Shown here in pieces: positions 28,234 through 37,305 of a DNA stretch of 64,000 nucleotides. The translations under genes were made by a program, and so were the position numbers. A model generated the notes under the pieces. The model ran no database searches. It had not been told where the DNA came from and was given only the letters and a program-made list of their open reading frames with translations. Numbering within the stretch: position 1 is the first letter of the stretch; the number at the start of each line of letters is the position of its first letter. The DNA lies in NCBI RefSeq assembly GCF_001417735.1, contig NZ_BBUZ01000022.1:947978-1011977 (forward strand), given 5' to 3'. The stretch comes from Streptomyces sp. NBRC 110028 (GTDB lineage Bacteria > Actinomycetota > Actinomycetes > Streptomycetales > Streptomycetaceae).

Positions 28234-29820
28234 ATGCCTGTACCTGACGCATACGATTACGTCGTCATCGGCGGAGGCACCGCAGGATCGGTGATCGCCT
28301 CCCGGCTCACCGAGGACCCCGATGTCAGCGTCGCCGTCATCGAGGGCGGCCCCACCGACATCGACCGCCCTGATGTCCTCACCCTGCGCCGCTGGCTGGG
28401 GCTGCTCGGCGGCGACCTGGACTACGACTACCCCACGGTCGAGCAGCCGCGCGGCAACTCGCACATCCGGCACAGCCGCGCCCGGGTGCTCGGCGGGTGC
28501 TCCTCGCACAACACGCTGATCTCGTTCAAACCGCTGCCGGGCGACTGGGACGAGTGGGCCGAGGCGGGCGCCGAGGGCTGGGACGCCGCCTCGATGGACC
28601 CGTACTTCCACAAGCTGCGCAACAACATCGTGGCGGTCGACGAGAAGGACCGGAACCCGATCGCCCGGGACTTCGTGGAGGCCGCCCAGGCCGCCGCCGA
28701 CGTGCCGCGCGTCGAGGGCTTCAACAAGCAGCCGTTCCACGAGGGCGTCGGCTTCTTCGACCTCTCGTACCACCCGGAGAACAACAAGCGCTCCTCGGCG
28801 TCGGTCGCCTATCTGCACCCCTTCCTGGACCGGACGAACCTCCACATCATGCTGGAGACCTGGGCGTACAAGCTGGAGCTGGACGACGACGGCCGGGCCA
28901 CCGGCGTGCACGTGCGCACCAAGGACGGCGAGGAGATCCTCGTCCGGGCGACGACCGAGGTGCTGGTCTGCGCGGGCGCGGTGGACACCCCGCGGCTGCT
29001 GATGCACTCCGGCATCGGCCCCAAGGCCGACCTGGAGGCGCTGGGCATACCGGTCAAGGCCGATCTGCCGGGCGTCGGCGAGAACCTGCTCGACCACCCC
29101 GAGTCGGTGATCGTGTGGGAGACGGACGGCCCGATCCCGGACAACTCCGCGATGGACTCCGACGCCGGCCTGTTTGTGCGCCGCGACCCGGAGTCCAAGG
29201 GTCCGGATCTGATGTTCCACTTCTACCAGATCCCGTTCACCGACAATCCGGAGCGACTGGGCTACGAGAAGCCCGAGCACGGCGTGTCGATGACCCCCAA
29301 CATCCCCAAGCCGCGCAGCCGCGGCCGGCTGTACCTGACGAGCGCCGACCCCGAGGTCAAGCCCGCCCTGGACTTCCGCTACTTCACCGACGAGGAGGAC
29401 TACGACGGCCGCACCCTGGTCGACGGCATCCGGCTCGCCCGTGAGATCGCCAAGACCGAGCCGCTGGCCGGCTGGCTCAAGCGCGAGGTGTGCCCGGGTC
29501 CGGAGGTCACCTCGGACGAGGACATCAGCGAGTACGCCCGCAAGGTCGCGCACACCGTCTACCACCCCGCGGGCACCTGCAAGATGGGCGCCGCCAACGA
29601 CGAGCTGGCCGTGGTCGGCCCCGATCTGCGCATCCGCGGCCTGTCCGGCATCCGGATCGCCGACGCGTCGGTCTTCCCGACCATGCCCGCTGTGAACCCC
29701 ATGATCGGAGTGCTGATGGTCGGCGAGAAATGCGCGGATCTGCTGGTCGGTGAGCGTGATCAGGTCCGGTACCGGTCGCGTGAACGAGCCGCCCAGCTCG
29801 CTCCGGGAGGTGAGGCGTGA
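28234..29820 (+). CDS. betA: GMC-family choline dehydrogenase
   Basis: A 528-residue FAD-dependent oxidoreductase, most likely oxidising choline to betaine aldehyde. It has the N-terminal FAD-binding [15 protein letters not shown] (12-26), the GMC signature [16 protein letters not shown], and the C-terminal [10 protein letters not shown] with the active-site histidine, followed by [20 protein letters not shown] 28234 has GAGGAG upstream. The stop overlaps the transporter ATPase start (TGATG), tying choline oxidation to betaine uptake. Substrate is inferred from context. The 203-bp gap after betB is GC-rich with hairpin potential and may carry a promoter. Confidence 0.85.
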   Translation: MPVPDAYDYVVIGGGTAGSVIASRLTEDPDVSVAVIEGGPTDIDRPDVLTLRRWLGLLGGDLDYDYPTVEQPRGNSHIRHSRARVLGGCSSHNTLISFKPLPGDWDEWAEAGAEGWDAASMDPYFHKLRNNIVAVDEKDRNPIARDFVEAAQAAADVPRVEGFNKQPFHEGVGFFDLSYHPENNKRSSASVAYLHPFLDRTNLHIMLETWAYKLELDDDGRATGVHVRTKDGEEILVRATTEVLVCAGAVDTPRLLMHSGIGPKADLEALGIPVKADLPGVGENLLDHPESVIVWETDGPIPDNSAMDSDAGLFVRRDPESKGPDLMFHFYQIPFTDNPERLGYEKPEHGVSMTPNIPKPRSRGRLYLTSADPEVKPALDFRYFTDEEDYDGRTLVDGIRLAREIAKTEPLAGWLKREVCPGPEVTSDEDISEYARKVAHTVYHPAGTCKMGAANDELAVVGPDLRIRGLSGIRIADASVFPTMPAVNPMIGVLMVGEKCADLLVGERDQVRYRSRERAAQLAPGGEA

Positions 29821-30920
29821 TGGCTACGACCCTGGTCCCCGAGACGCCCGACGCCCCCAAGACCACCGAGACCGGCGACCGCACCCCGGTGTTCTCGGTC
29901 CGTGACATGTGGAAGGTGTTCGGCCCGAAGGCCGAGCGCGTCCCCGGCTCGCCCGAGGCCGAGCTGCCCGCCGCGGAGCTGCGCGCCCGCACCGGCTGCA
30001 CGGCCGCCGTCCGGGACGTCTCCTTCGACGTCGAGCCGGGCGAGGTGTTCGTCGTGATGGGGCTGTCCGGCTCCGGCAAGTCCACGCTGGTGCGCTGCCT
30101 CACCCGTCTGATCGAGCCGACCTCCGGGACGCTGAAGATCGACGGCGAGGACGTCATGGCCATGGACAAGTCCCGGCTGCGTGATCTGCGCCGGCACCGT
30201 GCCGCCATGGTCTTCCAGCACTTCGGCCTGCTGCCGCACCGCTCCGTCCTCGACAACATCGCCTACGGCCTGGAGATCCAGGGCGTCGGCAGGGCCGAGC
30301 GCCGCGCCAAGGCCGCCGAGATGGTGGAGAAGGTCGGCCTGACCGGTCTGGAGCGCCGCCGCCCCGGCCAGCTCTCCGGTGGTCAGCAGCAGCGCGTGGG
30401 CCTGGCCCGGGCGCTCGCCGTCGACCCCGAGGTGCTGCTGTTCGACGAGCCGTTCAGCGCGCTCGACCCGCTGATCCGCCGCGACATGCAGGAGGAGGTC
30501 ATCCGGCTGCACCACGACGAGGGCCGGACGATGGTGTTCATCACCCATGACCTCAGCGAGGCGCTGCGGCTCGGCGACCGCATCATGCTGATGCGCGACG
30601 GTGAGATCGTGCAGCTCGGCACCCCGGAGGAGATCGTCGGCTCCCCGGCCGACGACTACGTACGGGACTTCGTCCGCGATGTGCCGCGCGAGCAGGTGCT
30701 GACCGTGCGCCGCGCGATGCGGCCCGCGAAGTCCGACGAGAAGGACAACGGGCCCGCGCTGACCCCGGGCACCACCGTCGCCGACGCGATCGAGGCCGTG
30801 GCCCGTTCCGGCGGCCCCGCGCGCGTCGTCGACGGCGGCCGCTGCCTGGGCGTCGTCGACCACGCCTGCCTGCTCAGCGTCGTCGCGGGCCTGGAGGGGA
30901 AGGAGGCGGCCGCCGCATGA
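29820..30920 (+). CDS. Glycine betaine ABC transporter, ATP-binding protein
   Basis: A 366-residue ProV/OpuAA-type ATPase. Walker [10 protein letters not shown] lies at about 81-89, the Q-loop is [13 protein letters not shown], the signature [15 protein letters not shown], Walker [14 protein letters not shown], and the H-loop FITHDLSEA. The C-terminal part after 280 contains a single degenerate CBS-like region ([20 protein letters not shown]), shorter than the tandem CBS of osmosensing OpuA. ATG 29820 overlaps the betA stop by 1 nt. It energises uptake with the permease and binding protein downstream. Confidence 0.92.
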   Translation: MATTLVPETPDAPKTTETGDRTPVFSVRDMWKVFGPKAERVPGSPEAELPAAELRARTGCTAAVRDVSFDVEPGEVFVVMGLSGSGKSTLVRCLTRLIEPTSGTLKIDGEDVMAMDKSRLRDLRRHRAAMVFQHFGLLPHRSVLDNIAYGLEIQGVGRAERRAKAAEMVEKVGLTGLERRRPGQLSGGQQQRVGLARALAVDPEVLLFDEPFSALDPLIRRDMQEEVIRLHHDEGRTMVFITHDLSEALRLGDRIMLMRDGEIVQLGTPEEIVGSPADDYVRDFVRDVPREQVLTVRRAMRPAKSDEKDNGPALTPGTTVADAIEAVARSGGPARVVDGGRCLGVVDHACLLSVVAGLEGKEAAAA

Positions 30921-30970
30921 GCACGCCCCCGACCTTCTTCCCGCCGGGCGGCACCGGGAGGCGCGTGTGA
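30917..30970 (+). CDS. Possible 17-residue coupled micro-ORF
   Basis: ATG 30917 overlaps the ATPase stop by 4 nt (ATGA), and the TGA at 30968-30970 overlaps the permease GTG by 4 nt (GTGA). It encodes [17 protein letters not shown]. The same interval carries the GGGAGG ribosome site for the permease. It may be a genuine tiny protein or, more likely, a translational bridge that keeps ribosomes moving between the two transporter genes. Its own start lacks a clear ribosome site other than the terminating ribosome. Confidence 0.4.
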   Translation: MSTPPTFFPPGGTGRRV

Positions 30971-32988
30971 GCGCGACGACCACCCGCCCCCGTACCGACC
31001 CCGATACCGGGCCGTCCGCGGGCACGACCGCCGCGGACGAGGCGCGCCCGTCGCGTCTGCGCGCTGCCGTCGGCAGCCGGACCGTCCGCAAGCTCGCGGT
31101 GCTCGCCGTGATCGCCGCCGTGCTGATACCGCTCGCCCACGCCAAGTGGGCCGGCGCGAGCTGGCCGCACGCGCTGACCGTCGATGTGTCCGGGCCGCTG
31201 GGCAAGGCCAGCGACTGGATCCTCGACAACCGTGACAGCCACTGGATCTTCCTCTACTTCTTCGGCCACATCAGCCAGGCCATCATCATCGGCGTCCGGG
31301 CCGTCTACGTCGCCCTGCTCGCCCTCGGCTGGGCCGGTGTCACCGCCGGGCTGACCCTGCTCGCCTGGCGGGCGGCCGGGGCGCGGGTCGCGGTGACGAC
31401 CCTCGTCTCGCTGGCCGTCTGCGGCGGCCTGGGCATGTGGGTGCCGACGACGCAGACGCTCGCGCTGATGGCCGTCGCCGTCACCGTCTCCGTCGTCGTC
31501 GGCGGACTGCTGGGCCTGGCCGGCGGGCTCTCGGAACGGGCGTTCCGGGCGCTGCGGCCGATCCTCGACACCATGCAGGTGCTGCCCGCGTTCGCGTATC
31601 TGCTGCCCGTCGTGATGATCTTCGGCAACGGTGTGCCCGGCGCGGTGCTGGCCACCGTGATCTACGCGGCTCCGCCCATGGCCCGGCTCACCGCCCTCGG
31701 CCTGCGCGGTGCGGACGCCGGGGTGCTGGAGGCCGTGGCCTCGCTCGGCGCGACCTGGCGGCAGCGGCTGCTGTCCGCCCGGCTGCCGCTGGCCCGCAAG
31801 GAACTGCTGCTGGGCATCAACCAGACGATCATGATGGCGCTGTCCATGGCCGTGATCGCGTCCGTGATCGGCGGCGGCGGTCTCGGTGACCGCGTCTACC
31901 AGGCGCTGTCGACCGTCGACGTCGGCAAGGCGCTCGCCGCCGGGCTCCCGATCGTGCTCCTCGCCGTCGTGATGGACCGCACCATCGGGTCGGCGGGCGA
32001 GCGGCTCGGCGCGCCCCCGGCCGAGGGCGGGTCCCGGTGGCTGCGCGGCTGGCCCGCGTGGGCGGGCGTCGCGGTGATCACCGCGGTCATCGCCGTCGCC
32101 GGACGGCTGGCCGGCTCCCAGACCTGGCCGGGCGGCTGGACCGTCGCCATCGAGGGGCCGGTCAACCAGTTCAAGGAGTGGATGGTCGACCACCTCTACA
32201 CGGGTGTGCCGGTCGTCGGCGGTACCGCCGAATGGGCCGCGAACTACCTCAAGTGGATCCTCGACCCGCTGCGTGAGGGCCTGCAGGGCATCCCGTGGTA
32301 CGGAATCCTGCTGATCGTCGCGGCGCTGGCCTGGCTGATCGGCACCTGGGCCACCGCGCTGACCGCCACGGCCGCCATGGCCGCGATCGGTGTGCTCGGC
32401 GTGTGGCAGTCGTCCATGGACACCCTCTCCCAGGTGCTGGCGGCCGTCGTCGTCACGCTGGTGCTGGGCTTCGCGATCGGCATCTGGGCCGCGCGCAGCG
32501 CCCGGCTGGAGCGGATGCTGCGACCGGTGCTGGACGTGTGCCAGACCATGCCGCAGTTCGTGTACCTGATCCCCGTGGTCGCGCTGTTCGGCGTCGGCCG
32601 CGCCCCGGCGGCGGCAGCGGCCATCGTCTACGCGCTGCCCGCCGTCATCCGCATCACCACCCAGGGGATCCGGAACGTCGACCCGTCCGCGCTGGAGTCG
32701 GCGCGCTCGCTCGGCGCCACCCAGGGGCAGCAGCTGCGCCAGGTCCAGCTTCCGCTGGCCCGTCCGGCGCTGCTGCTCGCCGTCAACCAGGGTGTGGTGC
32801 TGGTGCTGGCGGTGGTCGTCATCGGCGGTCTGGTCGGTTCGGGCGCGCTCGGCTACGACGTGCTGTTCGGCCTGGCGCAGGGCGACCTGGCGACCGGTCT
32901 GGTGGCGGGCGCGGCGATCGTCTGCCTGGGCCTGATGCTCGACCGGGTGACCCAGCCGACCGCACGCCGCGAGAAGAAGGGGGCCTGA
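30967..32988 (+). CDS. Glycine betaine ABC permease with two fused membrane units
   Basis: A 673-residue protein with two complete ProW-type permease modules in one chain. Unit one covers about 35-345, with EAA loop EAVASLGATWRQRLLSARLP. Unit two covers about 360-660, with EAA loop ESARSLGATQGQQLRQVQLP. Each has about six membrane segments, so the single protein supplies both halves of the channel. Start GTG 30967 has GGGAGG upstream. It lies between the ATPase and the binding protein with overlaps or 1-nt gaps, as one operon. Confidence 0.9.
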   Translation: MSATTTRPRTDPDTGPSAGTTAADEARPSRLRAAVGSRTVRKLAVLAVIAAVLIPLAHAKWAGASWPHALTVDVSGPLGKASDWILDNRDSHWIFLYFFGHISQAIIIGVRAVYVALLALGWAGVTAGLTLLAWRAAGARVAVTTLVSLAVCGGLGMWVPTTQTLALMAVAVTVSVVVGGLLGLAGGLSERAFRALRPILDTMQVLPAFAYLLPVVMIFGNGVPGAVLATVIYAAPPMARLTALGLRGADAGVLEAVASLGATWRQRLLSARLPLARKELLLGINQTIMMALSMAVIASVIGGGGLGDRVYQALSTVDVGKALAAGLPIVLLAVVMDRTIGSAGERLGAPPAEGGSRWLRGWPAWAGVAVITAVIAVAGRLAGSQTWPGGWTVAIEGPVNQFKEWMVDHLYTGVPVVGGTAEWAANYLKWILDPLREGLQGIPWYGILLIVAALAWLIGTWATALTATAAMAAIGVLGVWQSSMDTLSQVLAAVVVTLVLGFAIGIWAARSARLERMLRPVLDVCQTMPQFVYLIPVVALFGVGRAPAAAAAIVYALPAVIRITTQGIRNVDPSALESARSLGATQGQQLRQVQLPLARPALLLAVNQGVVLVLAVVVIGGLVGSGALGYDVLFGLAQGDLATGLVAGAAIVCLGLMLDRVTQPTARREKKGA

Positions 32989-32989
32989 G

Positions 32990-33979
32990 ATGGCTACGGC
33001 CCGTAACGCGCGCCGCCGTCAGCTGCTGATCGCCGCCACCGGGGTCACGGCCCTGCTCACCGCGACCGGCTGCGGCGCGGCGGACATGTCCAAGCAGTCC
33101 TCGCCGTACGCCAATGTGGGCGGCGCGAAGAGTGTGACGCTCTCCGTCCAGTCCTGGGTCGGCGCCCAGGCCAACGTGGCCGTCGCCCAGTATCTGCTGG
33201 AGCACGAGCTGGGCTACCACGTCGACACCGTCCAGGTGGACGAGGTGCCGGCGTGGGACGCGCTCAGCCAGGGCCGGGTGGACGCGATCCTGGAGGACTG
33301 GGGTCACCCGGAGCAGGAACAGCGCTACGTCAAGGACAAGAAGACGATCGCCTCGGGCGGCGGCCTCGGCGTCACCGGCCACATCGGCTGGTGGGTGCCG
33401 AAGTACTTCGCCGAGAAGCATCCGGACGTCCTCAACTGGAAGAACCTCAACAAGTACGCCAAGACCTTCAAGACCGCGGAGAGCGGTGGGAAGGGCCAGC
33501 TGCTGGACGGTTCCCCGTCCTATGTCACCAATGACAAGGCGCTGGTGAAGAATCTGAAGCTGAACTATTCGATCGTCTTCGCCGGTTCGGAATCCGCCCA
33601 GATCACCCAGATCAAGCAGTTCGCCAAGCGGAAGAAGCCCTTCCTGACGTACTGGTACACGCCGCAGTGGCTGTTCAACCAGGTGCCGATGGTCGAGGTG
33701 AAGCTGCCCAAGTACACCGACAAGTGTGCCGCCGAGGGCGTGAAAAACCCCGACTCCATCGACTGCGCCTACCCGACCACCCCGCTGCAGAAGTACCTCA
33801 ACGCGGACTTCGCGAAGCAGGGTGGCAAGGCCGCCGACTTCCTGAAGAAGTTCCACTGGACCAAGAAGGACCAGAACCAGGTGTCCGAGCTGATCGCCTC
33901 GGACGGGTTGTCGGCGCAGGACGCGGCCAAGAAGTGGGTCACGGCGCATCCGGACGTCTGGAAGAAGTGGCTGCGCTAG
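32990..33979 (+). CDS. Glycine betaine-binding lipoprotein (OpuAC/ProX type)
   Basis: A 329-residue substrate-binding protein. The signal peptide ends in LTATGC, a lipobox with the lipidated cysteine at about residue 27. The mature part carries VTLSVQSWVGAQANVAVAQY, the aromatic-rich GHIGWWVPKYF and TYWYTPQWLFNQ. Such Trp/Tyr residues form the cation-binding box for quaternary amines. It starts 1 nt after the permease stop and is the last gene of the operon. Possible ligands are glycine betaine, choline or related osmolytes. Confidence 0.92.
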   Translation: MATARNARRRQLLIAATGVTALLTATGCGAADMSKQSSPYANVGGAKSVTLSVQSWVGAQANVAVAQYLLEHELGYHVDTVQVDEVPAWDALSQGRVDAILEDWGHPEQEQRYVKDKKTIASGGGLGVTGHIGWWVPKYFAEKHPDVLNWKNLNKYAKTFKTAESGGKGQLLDGSPSYVTNDKALVKNLKLNYSIVFAGSESAQITQIKQFAKRKKPFLTYWYTPQWLFNQVPMVEVKLPKYTDKCAAEGVKNPDSIDCAYPTTPLQKYLNADFAKQGGKAADFLKKFHWTKKDQNQVSELIASDGLSAQDAAKKWVTAHPDVWKKWLR

Positions 33980-34030
33980 CGGTCACCGCCTGAACGACGC
34001 GTCCGGCCCGGGCCCCGTCTCGTTCCCTCC

Positions 34031-34831
34031 TCATGGGGTGGACGGCGCGGGGCCCAGCCGCTGGGCGAGGTCCCGGGCGGCGGCCATCGTCTCGCGGAAG
34101 AGCCGGGGGCCGAAGGTGACGCGGGCGGCGCCGAGGCGGCCCAGCTCGGCGGGGGAGGGGCCGTCCGGGGCGAACGCCGACGCGTTGACCGGCACGTCGA
34201 CGGCGGCCGCGATCCGGGGCAGCAGCTCCGGGGGCGCGAAGATCGGATAGACGCAGTCCGCGCCCGCCGCCGCATAGGCCCGCCCGCGCTCGATGGCCGC
34301 TTCGGCCGCGCGCTCGGCGTCGTCGGCCCCGCCCTGGGCGAACTCCCCGCGGGCGAAGGTGTCGATCCTCGCGTTGATCACCAGACCGTCGCCCGCCTCG
34401 GCCCGCACCGCCGCCAGCCGGTCCGCCTGCTCCCGCGGGTCGGCCAGCTGCTTGGTCCGCGCGTCGGAGTCCTCCAGGTTGCAGCCCACCGCCCCGGTCT
34501 CCAGCAGCCGTTCGACCAGCTCCTTGGCGTCGAGGCCATAGCCGCTCTCCAGGTCCGCCGACACCGGGACCTCCACGGCCCGGACGATGCGGGCCACCGC
34601 GGCGAACATCTCCTCGGCCGGTGTCCGGCCGTCCTGGTAGCCCAGTGACGCCGCGATCCCGGCGCTCGGCGTCGCCAGCGCGGGGAAGCCCGCGTCCGCG
34701 AAGGCGCGGGCCGAACCGGCGTCCCAGGGGCCGGGCAGCACGAGCGGCGCCCCCGCCTCCCGGCCGTGGTGCATCGCCCGGAACGCCCTGGCCTCCCGCT
34801 CGTACGGCATGGCCGTGGCACTGATCGTCAT
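34031..34831 (-). CDS. Isocitrate lyase / PEP mutase family protein
   Basis: A 266-residue TIM-barrel protein of the PEP mutase-like group. LVLPGPWDAGSARAFADAGF is the typical opening, VSADLESGYGLDAKELVERL contains metal ligands, and NLEDSDARTKQL and NARIDTFARG follow. These are family features for carbon-carbon lyases acting on 2-methylisocitrate, oxaloacetate or similar acids. The exact substrate cannot be read. It lies 15 nt after the AhpD-like gene in the same direction, with GAGGGG before ATG 34831, so the two form an operon divergent from the MocR regulator. Confidence 0.82.
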   Translation of the reverse strand: MTISATAMPYEREARAFRAMHHGREAGAPLVLPGPWDAGSARAFADAGFPALATPSAGIAASLGYQDGRTPAEEMFAAVARIVRAVEVPVSADLESGYGLDAKELVERLLETGAVGCNLEDSDARTKQLADPREQADRLAAVRAEAGDGLVINARIDTFARGEFAQGGADDAERAAEAAIERGRAYAAAGADCVYPIFAPPELLPRIAAAVDVPVNASAFAPDGPSPAELGRLGAARVTFGPRLFRETMAAARDLAQRLGPAPSTP

Positions 34832-34846
34832 CGGGACCCCTCGTCC

Positions 34847-35332
34847 TCAACCCGCGGTCGGCTTGTAGGAGCCCGGGACCAGGCGGGTGGTCACCCCGAT
34901 CCGGTTCCAGGCGTTGATGGTGAGGATCAGCGCGATGAGCTGGGCCAGCTCCTGCTCCTCGAAGTGCTTGGCGGCCCGCTCGTACACCTCGTCCGGGACG
35001 AAGCCGTCGGTCAGGACGGTGACGGCCTCGGTCAGGGCGAGCGCGGCCTGCTCCTTCTCGGTGTAGACGCCGACCGCCTCCTCCCAGGCGTTGAGCAGGT
35101 AGATCCGCTCCTCTGACTCGCCCGCCGCCCGGGCGTCCTTGATGTGCATGTCGATGCAGAACGCACAGTGGTTGACCTGCGAGGCGCGGATCTTGACCAG
35201 CTCCGTCAGCGCGGGCTCCAGGCCCTTACGGGCCGCCGCGTCCAGCTGGATCATGGCCTTGTAGACCTCGGGGGCCGCCTGCGCGAACCGCATCCGGGGG
35301 CCGTGCTGGTGGGTGCTCTCATGCGTCGTCAT
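34847..35332 (-). CDS. AhpD / carboxymuconolactone decarboxylase-like protein
   Basis: A 161-residue helical protein with the redox-active Cys-x2-Cys and histidine in ASQVNHCAFCIDMHIKDA. This is the AhpD-type active site that can reduce peroxidases or act as a general thiol oxidoreductase. EEAVGVYTEKEQAALALTEAV and LILTINAWNRIGV are further family segments. ATG 35332 is preferred to GTG 35341: a TAGCGT -10 (complement of 35340-35345) sits 7 nt before the ATG, giving a leaderless transcript. It is first in a two-gene operon. Confidence 0.85.
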   Translation of the reverse strand: MTTHESTHQHGPRMRFAQAAPEVYKAMIQLDAAARKGLEPALTELVKIRASQVNHCAFCIDMHIKDARAAGESEERIYLLNAWEEAVGVYTEKEQAALALTEAVTVLTDGFVPDEVYERAAKHFEEQELAQLIALILTINAWNRIGVTTRLVPGSYKPTAG

Positions 35333-35379
35333 GCGGTCCACGCTAGAACCTGACCAGCCCAGAGGTATGGTCCACTTCC
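35333..35379. promoter_or_regulatory. Divergent leaderless promoters and candidate MocR operator
   Basis: In 47 bp there is a leftward TAGCGT -10, a rightward TATGGT -10 (35366-35371, 8 nt before ATG 35380), and a direct repeat GGTCCAC at 35335-35341 and 35369-35375. Direct repeats flanking a promoter are typical of MocR-type regulator sites. Neither gene has a ribosome site. Confidence 0.55.
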
Positions 35380-36852
35380 ATGGAGGATTCGTGGGCCAAT
35401 CCCGACCCCGGAGAGGCGCGCTCCGCGACGGCGAACGGCCTCGGCGCCGATCTGCATCTGGACCTGCCGCGGGGCGGGACCAGCGGGGTGCGGGCCGCGC
35501 TCATCCGCTCCCTGCGCGACGCCGTACGCAGCGGCCGGCTCGCCCCCGGCACCCGGTTGCCCTCCTCCCGCTCGCTCGCCGCCGACCTCGGCATCGCCCG
35601 CAACACGGTGGCCGACGCCTACGGCGACCTCGTCGCCGAGGGCTGGCTCACCGCCCGGCAGGGCTCCGGCACCCGGGTCGCCCGGCGGGTGGTCCCGCCC
35701 GAGCCCGTGCCGCCGCGCACCCCGCCGGCCGCCGCCGTGGCCGCCACCCGCCCGGCGTACGACCTGCGGGCCGGGTCGCCCGACGTCTCCGCCTTCCCGC
35801 GCTCCGCCTGGCTGTCCGCCGCCCGGCGCGCCCTGACCGCCGCGCCCAGCGACGCCTTCAACTACGGCCACCCCAGCGGGCGGCCCGAACTGCGCCGGGT
35901 CCTGGCCGACTATCTCGCGCGCGCCCGCGGGGTGCGGGCCGCGCCCGAACGCATCGTGATCTGCGCCGGGTTCATCCAGGGGCTCGCCCTGCTCAGCCGG
36001 ACGCTGCACCGGGACGGCCACCGCGCGCTGGCCGTCGAGTCCTGTGGCCTCGACATCCACTGGAACGTGCTGCGCCGCGGCGGACTGCGCACCGTGCCAA
36101 TGCCGGTCGACGGGCGCGGCGCCCGCACCGGCGAACTGGACCCCCTCACCGACGTACGGGCCGCGCTGCTCACCCCGGCGCACCAGTTTCCCACCGGCGT
36201 CGCCCTGGACCCCGACCGGCGGGCCGCCGTGGTGGAGTGGGCGTCCCGGACCGACGGTCTGGTGCTGGAGGACGACTACGACGGCGAATTCCGCTACGAC
36301 CGCCAGCCGGTGGGCGCGCTGCAGGGCCTGGACCCCGAGCGGGTGGTCTATCTGGGCACGGCGAGCAAGAGCCTGGCGCCCGCGCTGCGGCTGGCCTGGA
36401 TGGTGGTGCCGGACCATCTGCTGGACCGGCTGCTGGCGGTCAAGCGGACGGGGGAGTGGCAGTCGGGCGCGCTGGACCAGCTCACGCTCGCGGAGTTCAT
36501 CGCCTCCGGCGCGTACGACCGCCATGTGCGCGGGATGCGGCTGCGCTACCAGCGGCGCCGCGACCAGCTGGTGGCGGCGCTGGCCGAACGCGCCCCGCAG
36601 GTGCGGGTCACGGGCATCGCGGCCGGGCTGCACGCGGTGCTCGAACTGCCGCCGGGCACCGTGCGCTCCGTCCTCCAGGGCGCGGCCTGGCAGGGCCTGG
36701 CCATGGAGGGACTGAACCGCTACCGCTACCGCGAGGAGGGCGCGCCCGGTGGCGGCGGACCCGAGCCGGACGCGCTGGTCTTCGCCTATGGGACGCCGCC
36801 CGATCACGCCTTCGCGGGCGCCCTGGAGGCGCTGTGCCGGGTGCTGCCCTGA
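35380..36852 (+). CDS. MocR-family transcriptional regulator (GntR HTH plus aminotransferase-like domain)
   Basis: A 490-residue regulator. The N-terminal winged HTH covers about 30-100 (LIRSLRDAVRSGRLAPGTRL, PSSRSLAADLGIARNTVADAY). The C-terminal fold-I PLP domain contains FNYGHPSGRPELRRVLADYL, LEDDYDGEFRY and the Schiff-base lysine in LGTASKSLAPALRLAW. MocR proteins sense PLP or amino compounds and often regulate a divergent gene. Here that is the AhpD-like/PEP-mutase-like pair. ATG 35380 sits 8 nt after a TATGGT -10 without a ribosome site, so the mRNA is probably leaderless. Confidence 0.9.
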   Translation: MEDSWANPDPGEARSATANGLGADLHLDLPRGGTSGVRAALIRSLRDAVRSGRLAPGTRLPSSRSLAADLGIARNTVADAYGDLVAEGWLTARQGSGTRVARRVVPPEPVPPRTPPAAAVAATRPAYDLRAGSPDVSAFPRSAWLSAARRALTAAPSDAFNYGHPSGRPELRRVLADYLARARGVRAAPERIVICAGFIQGLALLSRTLHRDGHRALAVESCGLDIHWNVLRRGGLRTVPMPVDGRGARTGELDPLTDVRAALLTPAHQFPTGVALDPDRRAAVVEWASRTDGLVLEDDYDGEFRYDRQPVGALQGLDPERVVYLGTASKSLAPALRLAWMVVPDHLLDRLLAVKRTGEWQSGALDQLTLAEFIASGAYDRHVRGMRLRYQRRRDQLVAALAERAPQVRVTGIAAGLHAVLELPPGTVRSVLQGAAWQGLAMEGLNRYRYREEGAPGGGGPEPDALVFAYGTPPDHAFAGALEALCRVLP

Positions 36853-36936
36853 GCCGGCCGCTTCCCGCCCCCAGCGTTCACCTGTGCGATAACTCCCTCT
36901 AGGGTAGGCGCACCGACGAACGGGGGAGCAGAGCCG

Positions 36937-37290
36937 ATGGAACGGACCGGTCCACGACGGCTGCGGTCGAGCACGGTGATCCTGGGCGGTATGGGCGCGC
37001 TCGCGGCGGCCCTCACCTCCTGCGGATCGGAGCCCGACAAGCGCTGTGTCGACCCGGACAGCTACGACGCGGTCAGGGGCTACCGCATCGTCGACTCCAG
37101 CGCCTGCAAAAGCTCTTCGAGCACCACGGGCGGCAAGAAGAAGAGCAGCCGCGGCACCACCAAGCGGGCCGACGGCGACTGGTACTACGACCCGGACGTC
37201 GACGGCCGCTGGGCCGATGAGGGCACTTTCAGCAAGAGCCAGGCGGCCGACCGCGGCGGCTTCGGCTGCTCGGGATCCGGCGGCGGCTGA
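36937..37290 (+). CDS. Small YgiB-like lipoprotein
   Basis: A 117-residue protein with a signal peptide ending ALTSC, a lipobox with cysteine near residue 29. The mature part has CVDPDSYDAVRGY, a Ser/Lys-rich linker, the aromatic WYYDPDVDGRWADEG and a C-terminal RGGFGC. The RGGFG ending and the position before a glutathionylspermidine synthase-like gene recall E. coli ygiB-ygiC, where YgiB is a lipoprotein (DUF1190). Homology is suggested, not proved. ATG 36937 has GGGGGAG upstream; the downstream gene starts 16 nt after the stop. Confidence 0.65.
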   Translation: MERTGPRRLRSSTVILGGMGALAAALTSCGSEPDKRCVDPDSYDAVRGYRIVDSSACKSSSSTTGGKKKSSRGTTKRADGDWYYDPDVDGRWADEGTFSKSQAADRGGFGCSGSGGG

Positions 37291-37305
37291 CCGGACCGCG
37301 ACCCG

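Noticed and set aside
29238..29246. CACCGACAA, the reverse complement of the damage-promoter element TTGTCGGTG
   Set aside because: It lies inside betA with no start codon in the right direction; a chance match.
33715..33723. A second CACCGACAA
   Set aside because: Inside the betaine-binding protein gene; no promoter context.
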